Shown piece by piece: positions 31,101 to 42,254 of a stretch of 64,000 bases of DNA. How positions within the stretch are numbered: position 1 is the stretch's first letter; each line of letters opens with the position of its first letter. The DNA is from Posidonia oceanica. Lineage: Eukaryota; Streptophyta; Magnoliopsida; Alismatales; Posidoniaceae. Position numbers and translations under genes: made by a program. Below the pieces are notes generated by a model that saw only the letters and a list, made by a program, of their open reading frames with translations, had not been told where the DNA came from and did no database searches. The stretch is taken from contig JAZBRS010000077.1 in NCBI GenBank assembly GCA_037176725.1, positions 1,240,001 to 1,304,000 of the forward strand, written 5' to 3'.

Positions 31101-32550
31101 TTTCTTAGATTTTATCGTGCTTAGCTTAGCCGTTATTGGCCATCTTCTCTGGCTGCGGAGGCTTGCTAGGTTAGGCGCCACATTAAGCGGTGACTGACCT
31201 GCACCTCCGTTTGTTGGTTGGCCGGACTTTGGGCTGTCGCTCCGACTGACCTAGAGCTCCATTTTGCTTGTTTTTTGCATCTTTGTGATCGTGAATGTTT
31301 GCTCTTCTGCTTTCCATAGTCAGATCATAGTTTTACATAGCCATGGGCTCTAGATTTGGTCCCAAAGTTGGCTATTTCGAAAACCGAGTTGCAGTGCAGC
31401 CGCCGCTAACACTGGCGACTTACCTGCAACTCTTGGCCGTTCCTTCGGCCAACCTTTGGACCGTCGTATCTTGCGACCTAGGCGTCCATTTTGTAGTTTC
31501 TTTGCATGCATGTATTCCTTATCATGCCATCTACATGTTCATGCATTTAGTTTGCCATTTCACATCATCTAGCTAGCTACTTTTCGGCCATGACGGTCGC
31601 TGTCTGGAAGCATTGTGCGCACCTCTATCGCCAGTGTCCCAGGCAACAGGCTCAAATGCCGCTCACACTGGTGACTGGCTTCAGTTGCTGCTCTGTCCGG
31701 TGCCAAGTGCTTCGCCGATCTCACCAGTGACATGCACTGCTGCCGAGCCACCCTTGTTTGCCGCTTTGCATCTTATTTGTTTCGCTCGCTTGTTTACTGA
31801 TTTGTTTCTTGAGTTTGTTTATCATCGCTTTGCAGCATTTTCGTTTTGATTAGATTTCTAGCATGTTTTCAAAGCTTACATCATTTACAAACCCATGTCG
31901 CATGTCACTTTGCGTTGCATGGTTTATCCGCTGTTTTGTTTTCCACCTGCATTGCATTAGGACGATGATGCTTACTGTCTAGAGTTCTTACGAATCAGGG
32001 CTCGCCCGATTCGGAACACTGGCAGTGCTGCTGAGCACATAGACTCCACATTTAATTTTATTCATGCATCATGACACACTAAGCAAGTTTAAGCATTCAT
32101 TAGGCATTCATAGCATCTCTTGCCCCTTGGGCGTACAATAAAGGCAAGCAATTGCTGACATCTTGCATATACGAGCGAGAAGCCTAGAAAGACCGATTCC
32201 AGACGTATTGAGGGTGCCTAACACCTTTCCCGTGTGTAATAGAAGTCCTTACCCTTTCTCATGGCCCACAATGACCATTTTGCCCTCATCCTAGGCACGA
32301 GTCATATCTTTGCATAGCATTGCATTCCTCTGCATGTTTTTCGTGCATTCCCCTTGTTTTCCTTGTCTCCCGATTTAATAGACTAGGTGGTGACTCTGAA
32401 TTTGCTTTATCATTGTTTTTCCTCTTTTTTTCAGTGTTTTCGAGTAGAGTTTCCTTCCTCGGACCCACCTGCTAATAGTGACCTACTATTGGTCGGTGCA
32501 CACGAGCTTTGGCATCGTGCATGGACGCGCCAATTTTTTGGGTTACTACA
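31101..32550 (+). repeat. 5' LTR of element A, right part
   Basis: It continues the LTR after the B insertion and matches 40771-42249. It holds the hairpin CGAATC (31991-31996) / GATTCG (32008-32013) around A-GGG-CTCG-CCC, and the conserved box at 32186-32275. A degenerate PBS-like TGGTGACTC lies near 32388. It ends CTACA at 32550. Confidence 0.88.
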
Positions 32551-32551
32551 A

Positions 32552-32570
32552 TGGCGACTCCGCTGGGGAT
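32552..32570 (+). promoter_or_regulatory. Primer binding site of element A
   Basis: TGGCGACTCCGCTGGGGAT starts one base after the LTR end. It differs from the B site by one base (G for A). Confidence 0.75.
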
Positions 32571-33708
32571 TCTAGACTCTGACTTTCGTTTTGGCTTTCT
32601 CGCCGCTTGGATTTTGCATTTTGCTTGCCTTATGCCTTGACATGCTTTATTGCTTGCTCTACCTTTACATGCTCTACTGCTTGCTTGTCTTTACTTACTT
32701 TATTACTTGCTTATCCTTGCTTTATTTCTTGCATTATGCATGCTTAAATACTTGGTTGGTGCAATAATACATGCCTTTTGGGTGGTAAATGCTTTGTTTT
32801 ACACAATTGCTATGCCACCACACATGCACATGCTATGTATTCTTGCCTTTTGATATGATAAGTACTTTCCCTTCACTATCATGTCCACAACACTCGCACA
32901 TGCCATGCACATGTCTTTTGCCTTGTTGTGTGAGTGTTTGCATGCCATGACTTCTTGTTTCTCTCCCATTCATGCTTATGCCATGCCTAGGATAGTAGAA
33001 ACATGCTTGCTCCCCTTTGCTTAATCTAAAAGCTACAATAAAGCTAAGCAATAACATCTAAGCACAACTAGAGCCAAAGCTTGCAATTTTCCCCTTTGGC
33101 TAAACACAACGCAAGTAAAACACTTTAAAGCATACTCACATGATTGATCATACTAGAAAGCATGCATTCTCTGCTCTGAGTCCACCCACAGTCTATGAAG
33201 GACAGTCTCGGCCTCTTGCTCCACTACTTTGGCGTGGCCCAAGTCAGTCGGTCTGTCCCCCCTTGTCAGGGGTCGTGTCAATGCTAGTGGAGGGTACCAG
33301 CCATGCTTTGGCAGGGTCGAGGCCACCAATGCACCACCCTGTTACTGCCTGAGCTTTGGCCAGGATTTAGATGGGGACCTACTTTTTCTGACCTAGAGTC
33401 TGTCAATAAACCCATTACCCATGAGTGCGTCCTAGTAGATCATCTACTTAGGACATGCATGGTGAGAGAGTGCATATTAGGGCATTCATCTGCACGTGTG
33501 CCATTCATGCCACCCTTAATAACTTCTTTTGCATCCAACCTCTGATGCCTTTATTGTTTTTGCAGGTAGGTGCGGGATCTACTGCCAGGACCCTGAGCGT
33601 CCCTCCTCTCTGTCTCTGAGCTATTCGTCGCTTCCGACAGTAGCTCCCCTTAGGTCTCGTGTCTCTGCTCTTCGTCGCAGCCTTGTTCTCACTCGCTCTC
33701 AGTGAACT
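32571..33708 (+). other. Untranslated leader of element A
   Basis: It is homologous to the B leader and has no convincing ORF. Shared parts include the CACACATGCACATGC run and the GTCTGTCCCCCCTTGTC-like stretch near 33250. Confidence 0.5.
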
Positions 33709-36240
33709 ATGGCCCAGTTTGCTGGCGAGCCTCTAATTTCTGTTGCCCTGGAGGGGATTTCCACTTCGGTCCCTCCGACTTTTGCTTTGACTCCCTCTGT
33801 GCCCCTTGTGACACCAGGGTTTTACCCTCTGGTGCCTGGGGCATCCCAGTTTGCTGTGGGGCATTGGCAGAGCTATGCCCCTCTGGATCCGATCATCGAG
33901 TCCATCTTGATGACCACCAATCGCGCTCCAAAGGCGCCTCTGACCCCTCTGTCCCAGGGCTATGTCGCTCTCGACACCCTTTCTACTGCGGCGACCTTTG
34001 CTGTAGGATCCCTATCTTCTGGACAGTCTGTGTCCTTACCTTTTGGATCTGATCTCCCACCAACATTGCACTTCAGCATTCCCACTGACGGGACACCTGA
34101 CGTGTAGTATCAACACCTGATGGAGACTGCCCACAGACTGCAGGGCATGGCTCTATCTCTTCGTCCCTCTTTCATCCCCACTGCTCTTGGGGTTCCCCTG
34201 CAGTCTGCTCCTACATACACTGCACCTCTGCTTAGACCATTGCCCCAGCTACTCACTGCTCCAGCAATGGGGGTACAGCTTCCACCTCCTGCATTTACAC
34301 CATGCACCACACAACATATCACTCTACCACTTGGTGACTAGTCCTTCAAGCTGGTTGGAGCACAGTACCCCACAGGCCCGCTGCTCGGCACTGTGCCTGC
34401 ATAGCAACTGTTGCTCCAGCACTCTGCACCTTACACTGTACATCATATTATCTATCCATCTCCCTTGCATCAATTTCAGACCCCAGCATACATCCCATCA
34501 TACACTCCACCCACGCACGGATACGCCGACCATCACGTCGCATCACCAGGTGACGTGATGGTGGATCCGGAGGAGCACCTCGGTGCGACCCAGTCGGTGT
34601 ATGTGGTCCCTGCCCCTGCTGCCCCATCACCTTTGGCAGCCAATCTAGACCCCATCAATGACAGGATGGACGTTCTAGAGAAGGCACTACATCTAGTGCA
34701 GGGCAAGGACCGCCAGTCCTGCCAATTCTAGGATCTCTGCTACTTTCAAGAGGCCGCACTCCCAGCGAAATTTCGCATCCCGGAATTCGAAAGATACAAT
34801 GGTAGAGGCTGTGCCATTTCACATCTGAAGGCATACTACGGGGACCTTGCTCAGCTTCAGGCTAACGAAAGGCTCATTATTCGCTTGTTTCAGAAGAGTC
34901 TGACCGGCCCTACACTCAAGTGGTTGACTTCCCTTGACATGGTCGCGGTTCAGACTTGGACTGATCTTTCTCAGGCTTTCCTTGAGTAGTATTCTTTCAA
35001 CCACGACTTCATCCCCAAGAGAGAGGATCTTGTCGCCATCCGGCGGAGGCTCCAAGAGCCATTCAGGGAGTATGTCGGCCGCTGGCGTTCCATAGCCGAC
35101 CAGGTCAGAGATAAACCCTCTGAGGAGGATTCTATCGAGAGGATCATAAAGGGGGCGCTGCCAGTGATTGGGACTCTACTATGCATTCAGCACATCACTA
35201 CTTATGCATCGCTAATTAGGGCTGGCGCCCGCGTGGAAAGCTCACTGTGAAGTGGGAGTTTCCCCGCACTTGCTGCAATAGCCAGGCAGATCACACCAAC
35301 TCTTGCAACAATCGTCGCAGTGGCACCAGCAACAGTGACTCCGCTCCCGACTACTCCGAACAGCACGTTGTCGCATACGTCGAACCTCCCGCAGAGCCTG
35401 CCATTGCAGCAAGTCAGCCAGACCCTTTTCCACTAGAGTACGCACCTAACTATGCATCCACTACACACACTGCCATTGTCGAGCCCGTGCATCACGTCGC
35501 ACCCGCTCGGCATGAACTCCAACCAGGGCAAAGACGACCTCGTCGGGCTGAGTGTGATTACACCCCTCTGCCCGAACCACTAAGCGTCATCTTCCCTCAA
35601 GTTGAGTCACTCCTGAGACTCTCGACTGTCCGTTTGTCACCGAATCCCCCTCCGCGGTGGCATAAAACGGATCAGTTCTGCAGCTTCCATCGGGCCTCGG
35701 GGCACTCGAAGGATGACTGCGTCGCTTTACGGGATGCCGTCCAGGGCCTGATCGACTATAAGGTCTTCAGCGTTGCCGCGTAGGAGGCTACACCTACCCC
35801 GGCACTTGCACATACACCTGCACTTGCACTCGCACACCCTAGTGTAGCCGGCCCTTCCTCTTCTGAGCCTGTAGGCTTCGCAAATGCCAGAACCTCGGGG
35901 GTCTTCTCCCTCACTCTAGTCTTCTCTGAGTTCAGCTCTGCCTTAGTGGATCCTTCTGATCCCATCGGTGCAATCCCCTTTTCCTACTTTTCCTAGCTCG
36001 TCTGAGGGACGCTTGGAGATGCAGCGGCAGCGTCGACAGCAAGCCCAATCACAGCACCATCCAGGTTAGCTTCTCCTCCAATCCTACCAGTTCCAGCACT
36101 CCCCACATTGCTCTCAGTAGTACCAATGCTCCCCGCACTGCCATTAGTAGCACTAGCTGCCCCAGTGCTCCTCGCATTGCTAACAATGGACCCCACCGAC
36201 AGCATCAGTAGCATAGGAGCGGACCCAGCACCTCCCTCCC
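33709..36240 (+). pseudogene. gag of element A (decayed)
   Basis: The start MAQFAGEPLI opens a Pro/Ser-rich N-terminal part. The core reads FRIPEFERYNGRGCAISHLK, RLIIRLFQKSLTG, LKWLTSLDMVAV and YSFNHDFIPKREDLVAI (about 34760-35060). The knuckle is FCSFHRASGHSKDDC, with all C-x2-H-x4-H-x4-C ligands kept. Stops are TAG at 34105, 34339, 34402, 34729 and 34987, and TGA near 35248. A frameshift follows, so the knuckle lies in the frame of 35247-35782. Homology with C continues to about 36240. Residues opposite several TAGs are Gln or Trp in B. Confidence 0.85.
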
Positions 36241-36252
36241 GAGGTTGCTGAC

Positions 36253-36260
36253 AGGTAAGT
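36253..36260 (+). promoter_or_regulatory. Splice-donor-like site after gag (element A)
   Basis: TGACAG|GTAAGT is the strongest of the three related sites and stands at the same place relative to gag as in B and C. Confidence 0.42.
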
Positions 36261-37800
36261 CCTTCTTACTTCTCTTTTGATTCCTATATTGTCTTTTCTT
36301 TTCGTTTTGTTTTGTTCTTTCGCATTTTCTCGCCTTGTCAGAAAATCATGAAAAAAAAAAAACATAAAATCAACAAAACCTAAAAACATGCATTTCTTTC
36401 ATCCTGCATTCATCCACACCGGACTAGTAGCCCTAACTGCTCAGTTGACACCCGTTAAAATGTCACCCAAGGCTGATATCCCTAACTATTCGGCGATGGG
36501 TCCGTCAACTTATCACCTTGCACTTACATATCATTCTCTGCACATGCATTTTTCATTTTCTGGATATACATATCATTTCTTGCATCCTATAAGAGACAAA
36601 AGCACCAAAAAAATTAAGAAAATAAAAAACAACAAAAATATTTTCTTCGCCTTGCTGCTGGTTTTCCCTTTTTATGTTTTCCTAAACGAAAAACCATAAA
36701 AATACAAAACCAATGCAAAAAGCCAAAAACATGTTTGTCCTTTCCCTTTCTAAAAATACAAAACCTACAAACATTTGTATAATCAGAAACCCGGCTTCGG
36801 ACAAATAAGCAGCGCCTAGAGGGTGTCAAGCAGTGACAATCTCAGGCAGAACTCACCCAAGCAGCGCCATCTCTTGCATGTGGCTACAGAGTGAGACTTA
36901 GAGCAGAACAGAGCATCTCGCTGAGGTAAAAACTCCTAGAAGTGAGATCCACCCTATCAAGAGAGTCCACCAGACATGGAGAGGACCAAAGCAGAGTAGA
37001 ACATAGCTAGAGGCTGCCTTTACACATTGCAGAGGCTGAAGGTGTACGCCGACTAGCCGAACTCTTAACGCCTCACCCGGGACTGCTACCCTAAGAGGGC
37101 GAAGACATGCATATCCAATAGAATAGAGATCATGTGAACAAAAAATATGATAACAAGATATGCATGCTAGGCATAAAAGAAAAATGAAGACAGAAGTCGA
37201 AGAAAGAAGGCACCCATGAGAGGAGTGACATGGACAAGCATCGAAGCCCCCTCAACTTTCAACTCCAAGCACCACATCACCAACTGCGCGGGAAACATTA
37301 TCATGAGGACTTGGCCCCACCCTCCAAGCGCAGCAGCACGCTCCAATCCCCTATGCAGACAACAACCCTACATCCCTGGCAGGCTAGATGCAACTCCAGT
37401 CACTCTAGAGGAGAAAAGAAATATCATTCCGTGAGCGTCAAAAGCGGTAGTCGGTCCCCGAGGAATTGAGACAGAGGCTATGAAGCAACATACAACGCTT
37501 CTGCCACCCACATGCAGCCAAAGGCTATACTCTAGGAAGTTGAGGCCTCATCCTGAACCAAGAGTAAGAATGAGAGCCACCAACCACAACTCGACATGGC
37601 ATTGCTCGAGGATCGAGATCTCCTGAATCAGGAAGTGCAGAAGCATCCTCTCGCCAAACAACTGCTTTTAATCTGAAGCCACCAAAAAGCATACATGCAT
37701 AATAACCTATCTTCCCCTTCTTCTGTTTTCGAAAACTGGAGTCAAGGATGAGCACCTTTTGCCTACCTTGCTCAGAGGCTCCACACTTTTCAAGTTTTGC
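36261..37800 (+). other. Conserved non-coding block downstream of gag (element A)
   Basis: Two GGGCTG-type modules are interleaved at about 36420-36470 (stem GACA/TGTC) and 36466-36515. From about 36790 to 37740 it aligns with B (23220-24180). Short frames are interrupted differently in A and B. Confidence 0.5.
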
Positions 37801-37939
37801 CGCCCATCGCATTGGGTAGGTCTGTGATGACCAGCATGTCCCTTGTTTGCCACTCTGTGGTGTTGCAATGCATGCCCGCGCTGAGACCATTGCACACCCA
37901 CCACGATGGGTCCCCGTTTTTTCTCTGCATTCATTCCTT

Positions 37940-38680
37940 TGCATCTGGGCTGGCAGCCCTAACTGCTCGGCAATATGTCTGTTAACTTATCATCTTGCAT
38001 TCATCCTCTACAACGGGCTGGTAGCCCTAACTGCTCGGTCGACACCCATTAAAATGTCATCCCGCATCTTCACGTTGCATCGGGCTGGCAGCCCTAACTG
38101 CTCGGTTGACACCCGTTAAAATGTCACCCTGCATTTCCCTTTGCATTATCCCATTGCATTCCCCATCGGCATTGCACATCACACGGTGAGCCCCTACATT
38201 CTTCTGATTGCACTGGGTTGGTAGCCCTAACTACTCGACTTGCAAACTCGTTAGTCTTGTCTCCACTTTGCATTTCGATGCCAAGGGCACTTCGGCAGTC
38301 CCCTAGTATCGTTCACCGATACCAGGGGCATCTTTATTTGGCTGTCCTCTGGTATCACATTTCCATCTGCATATGGGCTGACATCCCTAAATGTTACGGG
38401 AGCGTCTACGGACCTCTACTACACCTTCGGGTATGGTATTCCCGTTGCATTTGTGGTTACAAGTTATCCCACTTGTGATCACCCCTCTTGCTTGACAGAC
38501 TCGCTGGCCTGTCACTATCCACCGGGCTGGCAGCCCTAACTGCTCGACGATAAGTCCATCAACTTATCATTCGGGTCGATAGCCCTAACTATCCGGTGAT
38601 GAGTCCGTCAACTCTTCAAAGGGCTGATAGCCCTAACTATTCGGCGATAGGTCCGTCAACTTATCACCCTTCGTCGTAGT
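37940..38680 (+). other. Cluster of GGGCTG hairpin modules (element A)
   Basis: Modules start near 37946, 38015, 38080, 38213, 38370, 38522, 38573 and 38622. Second stems include GACA/TGTC (38041-38058, 38108-38125), GATAAGT/ACTTATC (38549-38568), a GATGAGT/ACTCTTC-like near-match, and GATAGGT/ACTTATC. The loop nearly always contains CGT(T/C)A or CAT(T/C)A. A CCCCTAGTATCG/CGATACCAGGGG hairpin lies at 38300-38328. Confidence 0.7.
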
Positions 38681-38799
38681 GTAATAGCATTCTGTTGCAT
38701 GGCATTAGCATTTCATTGCATAACATCATATAGCTTCCTTGTATCCCTCGTAGAGTCTGTCCTAGCATTGCATCTCATCATCACACGGACATCGCGTGC

Positions 38800-39400
38800 T
38801 TAGGATCCGAACCCCTAGTTCATGTATTTCCTAAGGTAGCATCCTCAGCACCCGCGAAACTTTTATAGCATTGCCTGCTTTGGATGGCACCCGCAGTAGT
38901 GCGCGGCCCAGGATCATTTTCTTGATTTCGTGTGCCCGGCGTCCCACTATATGTACACTGCATTTCACTGCATAACATCGCATCACATTGCATTCTTATT
39001 GCACTGCTACTACTCCGTAGTCAATTCCCCAACTTCCGCATTCCGCTTTCATGGGCATGGCATACATAGGAATCGAACCCCTGGTTTGCGCATTGCTTAA
39101 AGTGGCATCCTCAGCAATGCAAAACTTTTTACAGTTTCGCCTACTCAGTATGAAGCCTACGGTAGTGCACGGCCCAGGATCGCTTCCTTGGCATTATGAG
39201 CTCGCCACTGCATGCACATCCACAACATCTCGAATTCGATACCAAACCGTGCTTCGTCTGGCTTTCTTTTGCACTACCCAATGAAACTTTCACCGTGCTT
39301 CGTCTGGCTTTCTTTTGCACTGCCCAGCGACACTTTCACCCTTTGCATTGCACCGTACTTCGTCTGGCCTTCCTGCATTGCCTAGAGACACTCTTGCATT
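38800..39400 (+). repeat. Duplicated conserved block and short repeats (element A)
   Basis: Two copies of the GTGCACGGCCCAGGATC block lie at about 38805-38935 and 39060-39195. They are followed by three copies of a 46-60 bp unit with CCGTGCTTCGTCTGGCTTTC (39247, 39293, 39353). Confidence 0.6.
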
Positions 39401-39563
39401 GCATTTTCCGCCTTTCCACGTGCATGCATCACCCGCTTTCCCCTAGGGGAGTACAGCGCAATAAGCATTAGCATAGGCATCACACCTGCATTAGCACCAT
39501 ACACTAGTCTTTGCATTGGCACAGCATCCTAGTGTTTGCATTCGCATCTGCATTCAGCAACGA

Positions 39564-39702
39564 GTCATGATTTTTGGTGCATCCACCAAATAAGTGACTC
39601 ATGCCTACAGTAACATTAGCCTCTTATCGGTGTCAGGAGGGGTGTCTTGTCAACCCTGAGCCACAGTCTCGCTACGCTTGACCTCGCTCAGGGAGGGGCT
39701 TC
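39564..39702 (+). promoter_or_regulatory. 3' terminal block and polypurine tract (element A)
   Basis: GAGTCA/TGACTC come first. CCCTGAGC (39654-39661) pairs with GCTCAGGG (39686-39693). The tract GGGAGGGGCTTC ends at the LTR start. Confidence 0.75.
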
Positions 39703-42249
39703 TGTAGACACCCTAATTTGACACCTGGCGGCGGATCAAACTTGGAGGAACGACCTTGGAAGCAGCGGATTCAAACCTTTCCACCCAAACTAACCCAAAA
39801 CCAAATCCTATTCCAAACCCTACCTAAAACCAACCCAAAACCATCGACTTTCCATTTCACAAACTCAACCCAAGCCTTAAACCAACCCAAGCCCAATAGC
39901 AACCCAGTTTACTGAGTGGCACGTTCAGGCGCCGAATGCAGAGGCGACTAGCTCTGTCGCAACTCTATGTGGCGACTGAGTTTGGCGCCATGAGTAGCAG
40001 TGACTTGACTGCAACTCAGACCACCGCCCAAGCCTCACCGCCACAGCCGTTGTTGGTCACCGTCACCTGCCACCCGTCTACTCGGCCACTTACTCCTCAC
40101 TCCTGGCCACCCACTACACGCCAACAGCCACTAACTCCTAGCCACCACGTCACTTCCTAGCCAGTGTCCTTCCCGCACTCACCACCCTCACTGCCACGGC
40201 CGCTTGCAACCCTGCCACCGACGACCTTTGCCGTCCTCAACCTGCACCCACTTATTTCCTCGACTGGCAAGCCCCCTCACACCACTCACTGCCCCTCCTC
40301 TGCCATGATTGGCTGTTGCCAGAGCCAATACGTGGAGGTGAGCCCATCCAATTCACAACGCCAGACATTCACACACAACTGACCAGAATTTTCCATCTCC
40401 TCCATCGCCGCTCGAACCAGAGTGTGTAGAGGCAATCTAGAAGCATTCCTACACACCCCAGCTTCTCCCCAAGCCTTTCAAACCTTTGTTTCGGATCCCG
40501 GACCGCCGCAACAACCCCGTTGTCGCTCCTCCTTGGCCACCGCCGGCCAACATTTCCAGAAGCCACTTCGAGGCACCAAACTCCTCCAAACACCATGCAC
40601 ACCTTCGCAAGGTCGCCATGAACACAGCCCGGTCAACCCGAGCGCCCGCCACAGCAACCTCTACGTCGATGCACTACGACGAGCATAATCGAGGGGCACA
40701 TCCGTGCATCCTTGTAGGTGAGCAATCCCTCCACTGACTTTGTATCGTGCCGTGCATGCTTCCTAGCTAATTTCTTAGATTTTATCGTGCTTAGCTTAGC
40801 CGTTGTTGGCCATCTTCTCTGGTAGTGAAGGCTTGCTAGGTTAGGCGCCGCAGTAAGTGGCGACTGACCTGCACCTCCGTCTGTTGGTTGGTCAGACTTT
40901 GGGCTGCTACTCCGGCCGACCCAGAGCTCCATTTTGCTTGTTTTTTGCATCTTTGTGATCGTGAATGTTTGCTCTTCATGTTTGCATAGTTAGATCATAG
41001 TTCTGCATAGCCATGGGTTCCAGATTTGGTCCCAAAGTTGGCTGTTTGGAAAGCTGAGTTGCAGTGCAGCCGCCGCTAACACCGGCGACTCACCTGCAAC
41101 TCTTGGCCGTTCCTCCGGTCAACATTTTGACTACTGTATCTTGCGACCTAGGTGTCCATTTTGTAGTTTCTTTGCTTGCTTGTATTCCTCATCATGCCAT
41201 CTACATGTTCATGCATTTAGTTTTCCATTTCGCATCATCTAACTAGCTTGTTTTCGGCCATGAAGGTCGTTGTCTGGAAGCACTATGTGTGCCTTTGTCA
41301 CCACTGTCCCAGGCGACAGACTCAGACACCACTCATATCGGTGACTGGCTTCAGTTGCTGCTCTGTCCGGCGCCAAGTGCTTCACCGATCTCATCGGTGA
41401 CATGCACTGCCGCCGCTCAGGGCAGCGACCAGGCCTGCAGTTCAGACAGTGGCCGAGCCACCATTGTTTGCCACTTTGCATCTTTTTTGTTTCGCTTGCC
41501 TATTTACGGATTTGTTTCCCAAGTTTGTTTATCATCGCTTTGCAGCATTTTCGTTTTGATTAGATTTCTAGCATGTTTTCAAAGCTTACATCATTTACAA
41601 ACCTATGTCGCATGTCACTTTGCGTTGCATGGTTTATCCGCTGTTTTGTTTTCTGCCTGCATTGCATTAGGGTAATGATGCTTACTGTCTGGAGTTCTTA
41701 CGAACCAGGGCTCGCCCGGTTCGGAACACTGGCAACGCTGCTGAGCACATAGACTCCACATTTAATTTCATTGATGCATCATGACACACTAAGCAAGTTT
41801 AAGCATTCATAGCATCTCTCGCCCCTCGGGCGTATAGTAAAGGCAAGCAATTACTGACATCCTGCATATGGAAGCGAGAAGCCTAGAAAGACCGATTCCA
41901 AAAGTATCGTGGGTGCCTAACACCTTCCCCATGTGTAACAAGAGTCCTTACCCATTCTCATGGCCCGTAATGACCATTATGCCCTCATCCTAGGCAAGAG
42001 TCATATCTTTGCATAGCATTGCATTCCTCTGCATGTTTTTCATGCATTCCTCTAGTTTTCCTTGTCTCCCGATTTAATAGACTAGGTGGCAACTCTGAAT
42101 TCGCTTTATCTTTGTTTTTCCTCTTACTTTTGATGTTTTCGAGTAGAGTTTCCTTCCTCGGACCCACCCGCTAATAGTGACATACTATCGGTCGGTGCAT
42201 GCAAGCTTTGGCATCGTGCATGGACACGCCGATTTTCAGGGTTACTACA
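39703..42249 (+). repeat. 3' LTR of element A
   Basis: This is the uninterrupted 2547-bp copy, TGTAGACACC to CTACA. Its hairpin reads CGAACC (41701-41706) / GGTTCG (41718-41723), whereas the 5' LTR has CGAATC/GATTCG. The conserved box is at 41885-41974 and the PBS-like TGGCAACTC near 42087. Small ORFs here are not conserved in the other LTR. Confidence 0.9.
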
Positions 42250-42254
42250 CATAG
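42250..42254. repeat. Target-site duplication of element A, right copy (CATAG)
   Basis: It matches 14669-14673 exactly. The LTR of E resumes after it. Confidence 0.9.

Larger units (their letters stand above)
14674..42249 (+). mobile_element. Element A: gag-only Tat-like LTR retrotransposon, split by element B
   Basis: LTRs (14674-32550 after removing B, and 39703-42249), a 5-bp duplication CATAG on both sides, a PBS and a PPT show a complete insertion. It sits inside the 3' LTR of E. Internally it has a leader, a decayed gag, conserved non-coding sequence and hairpin modules. No protease, RT, RNase H or integrase is found, so it was non-autonomous. Its two LTRs differ much more than those of B, with many substitutions and indels including about 36 extra bases near 41415-41450. 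That fits its being the older of the two. Confidence 0.9.
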
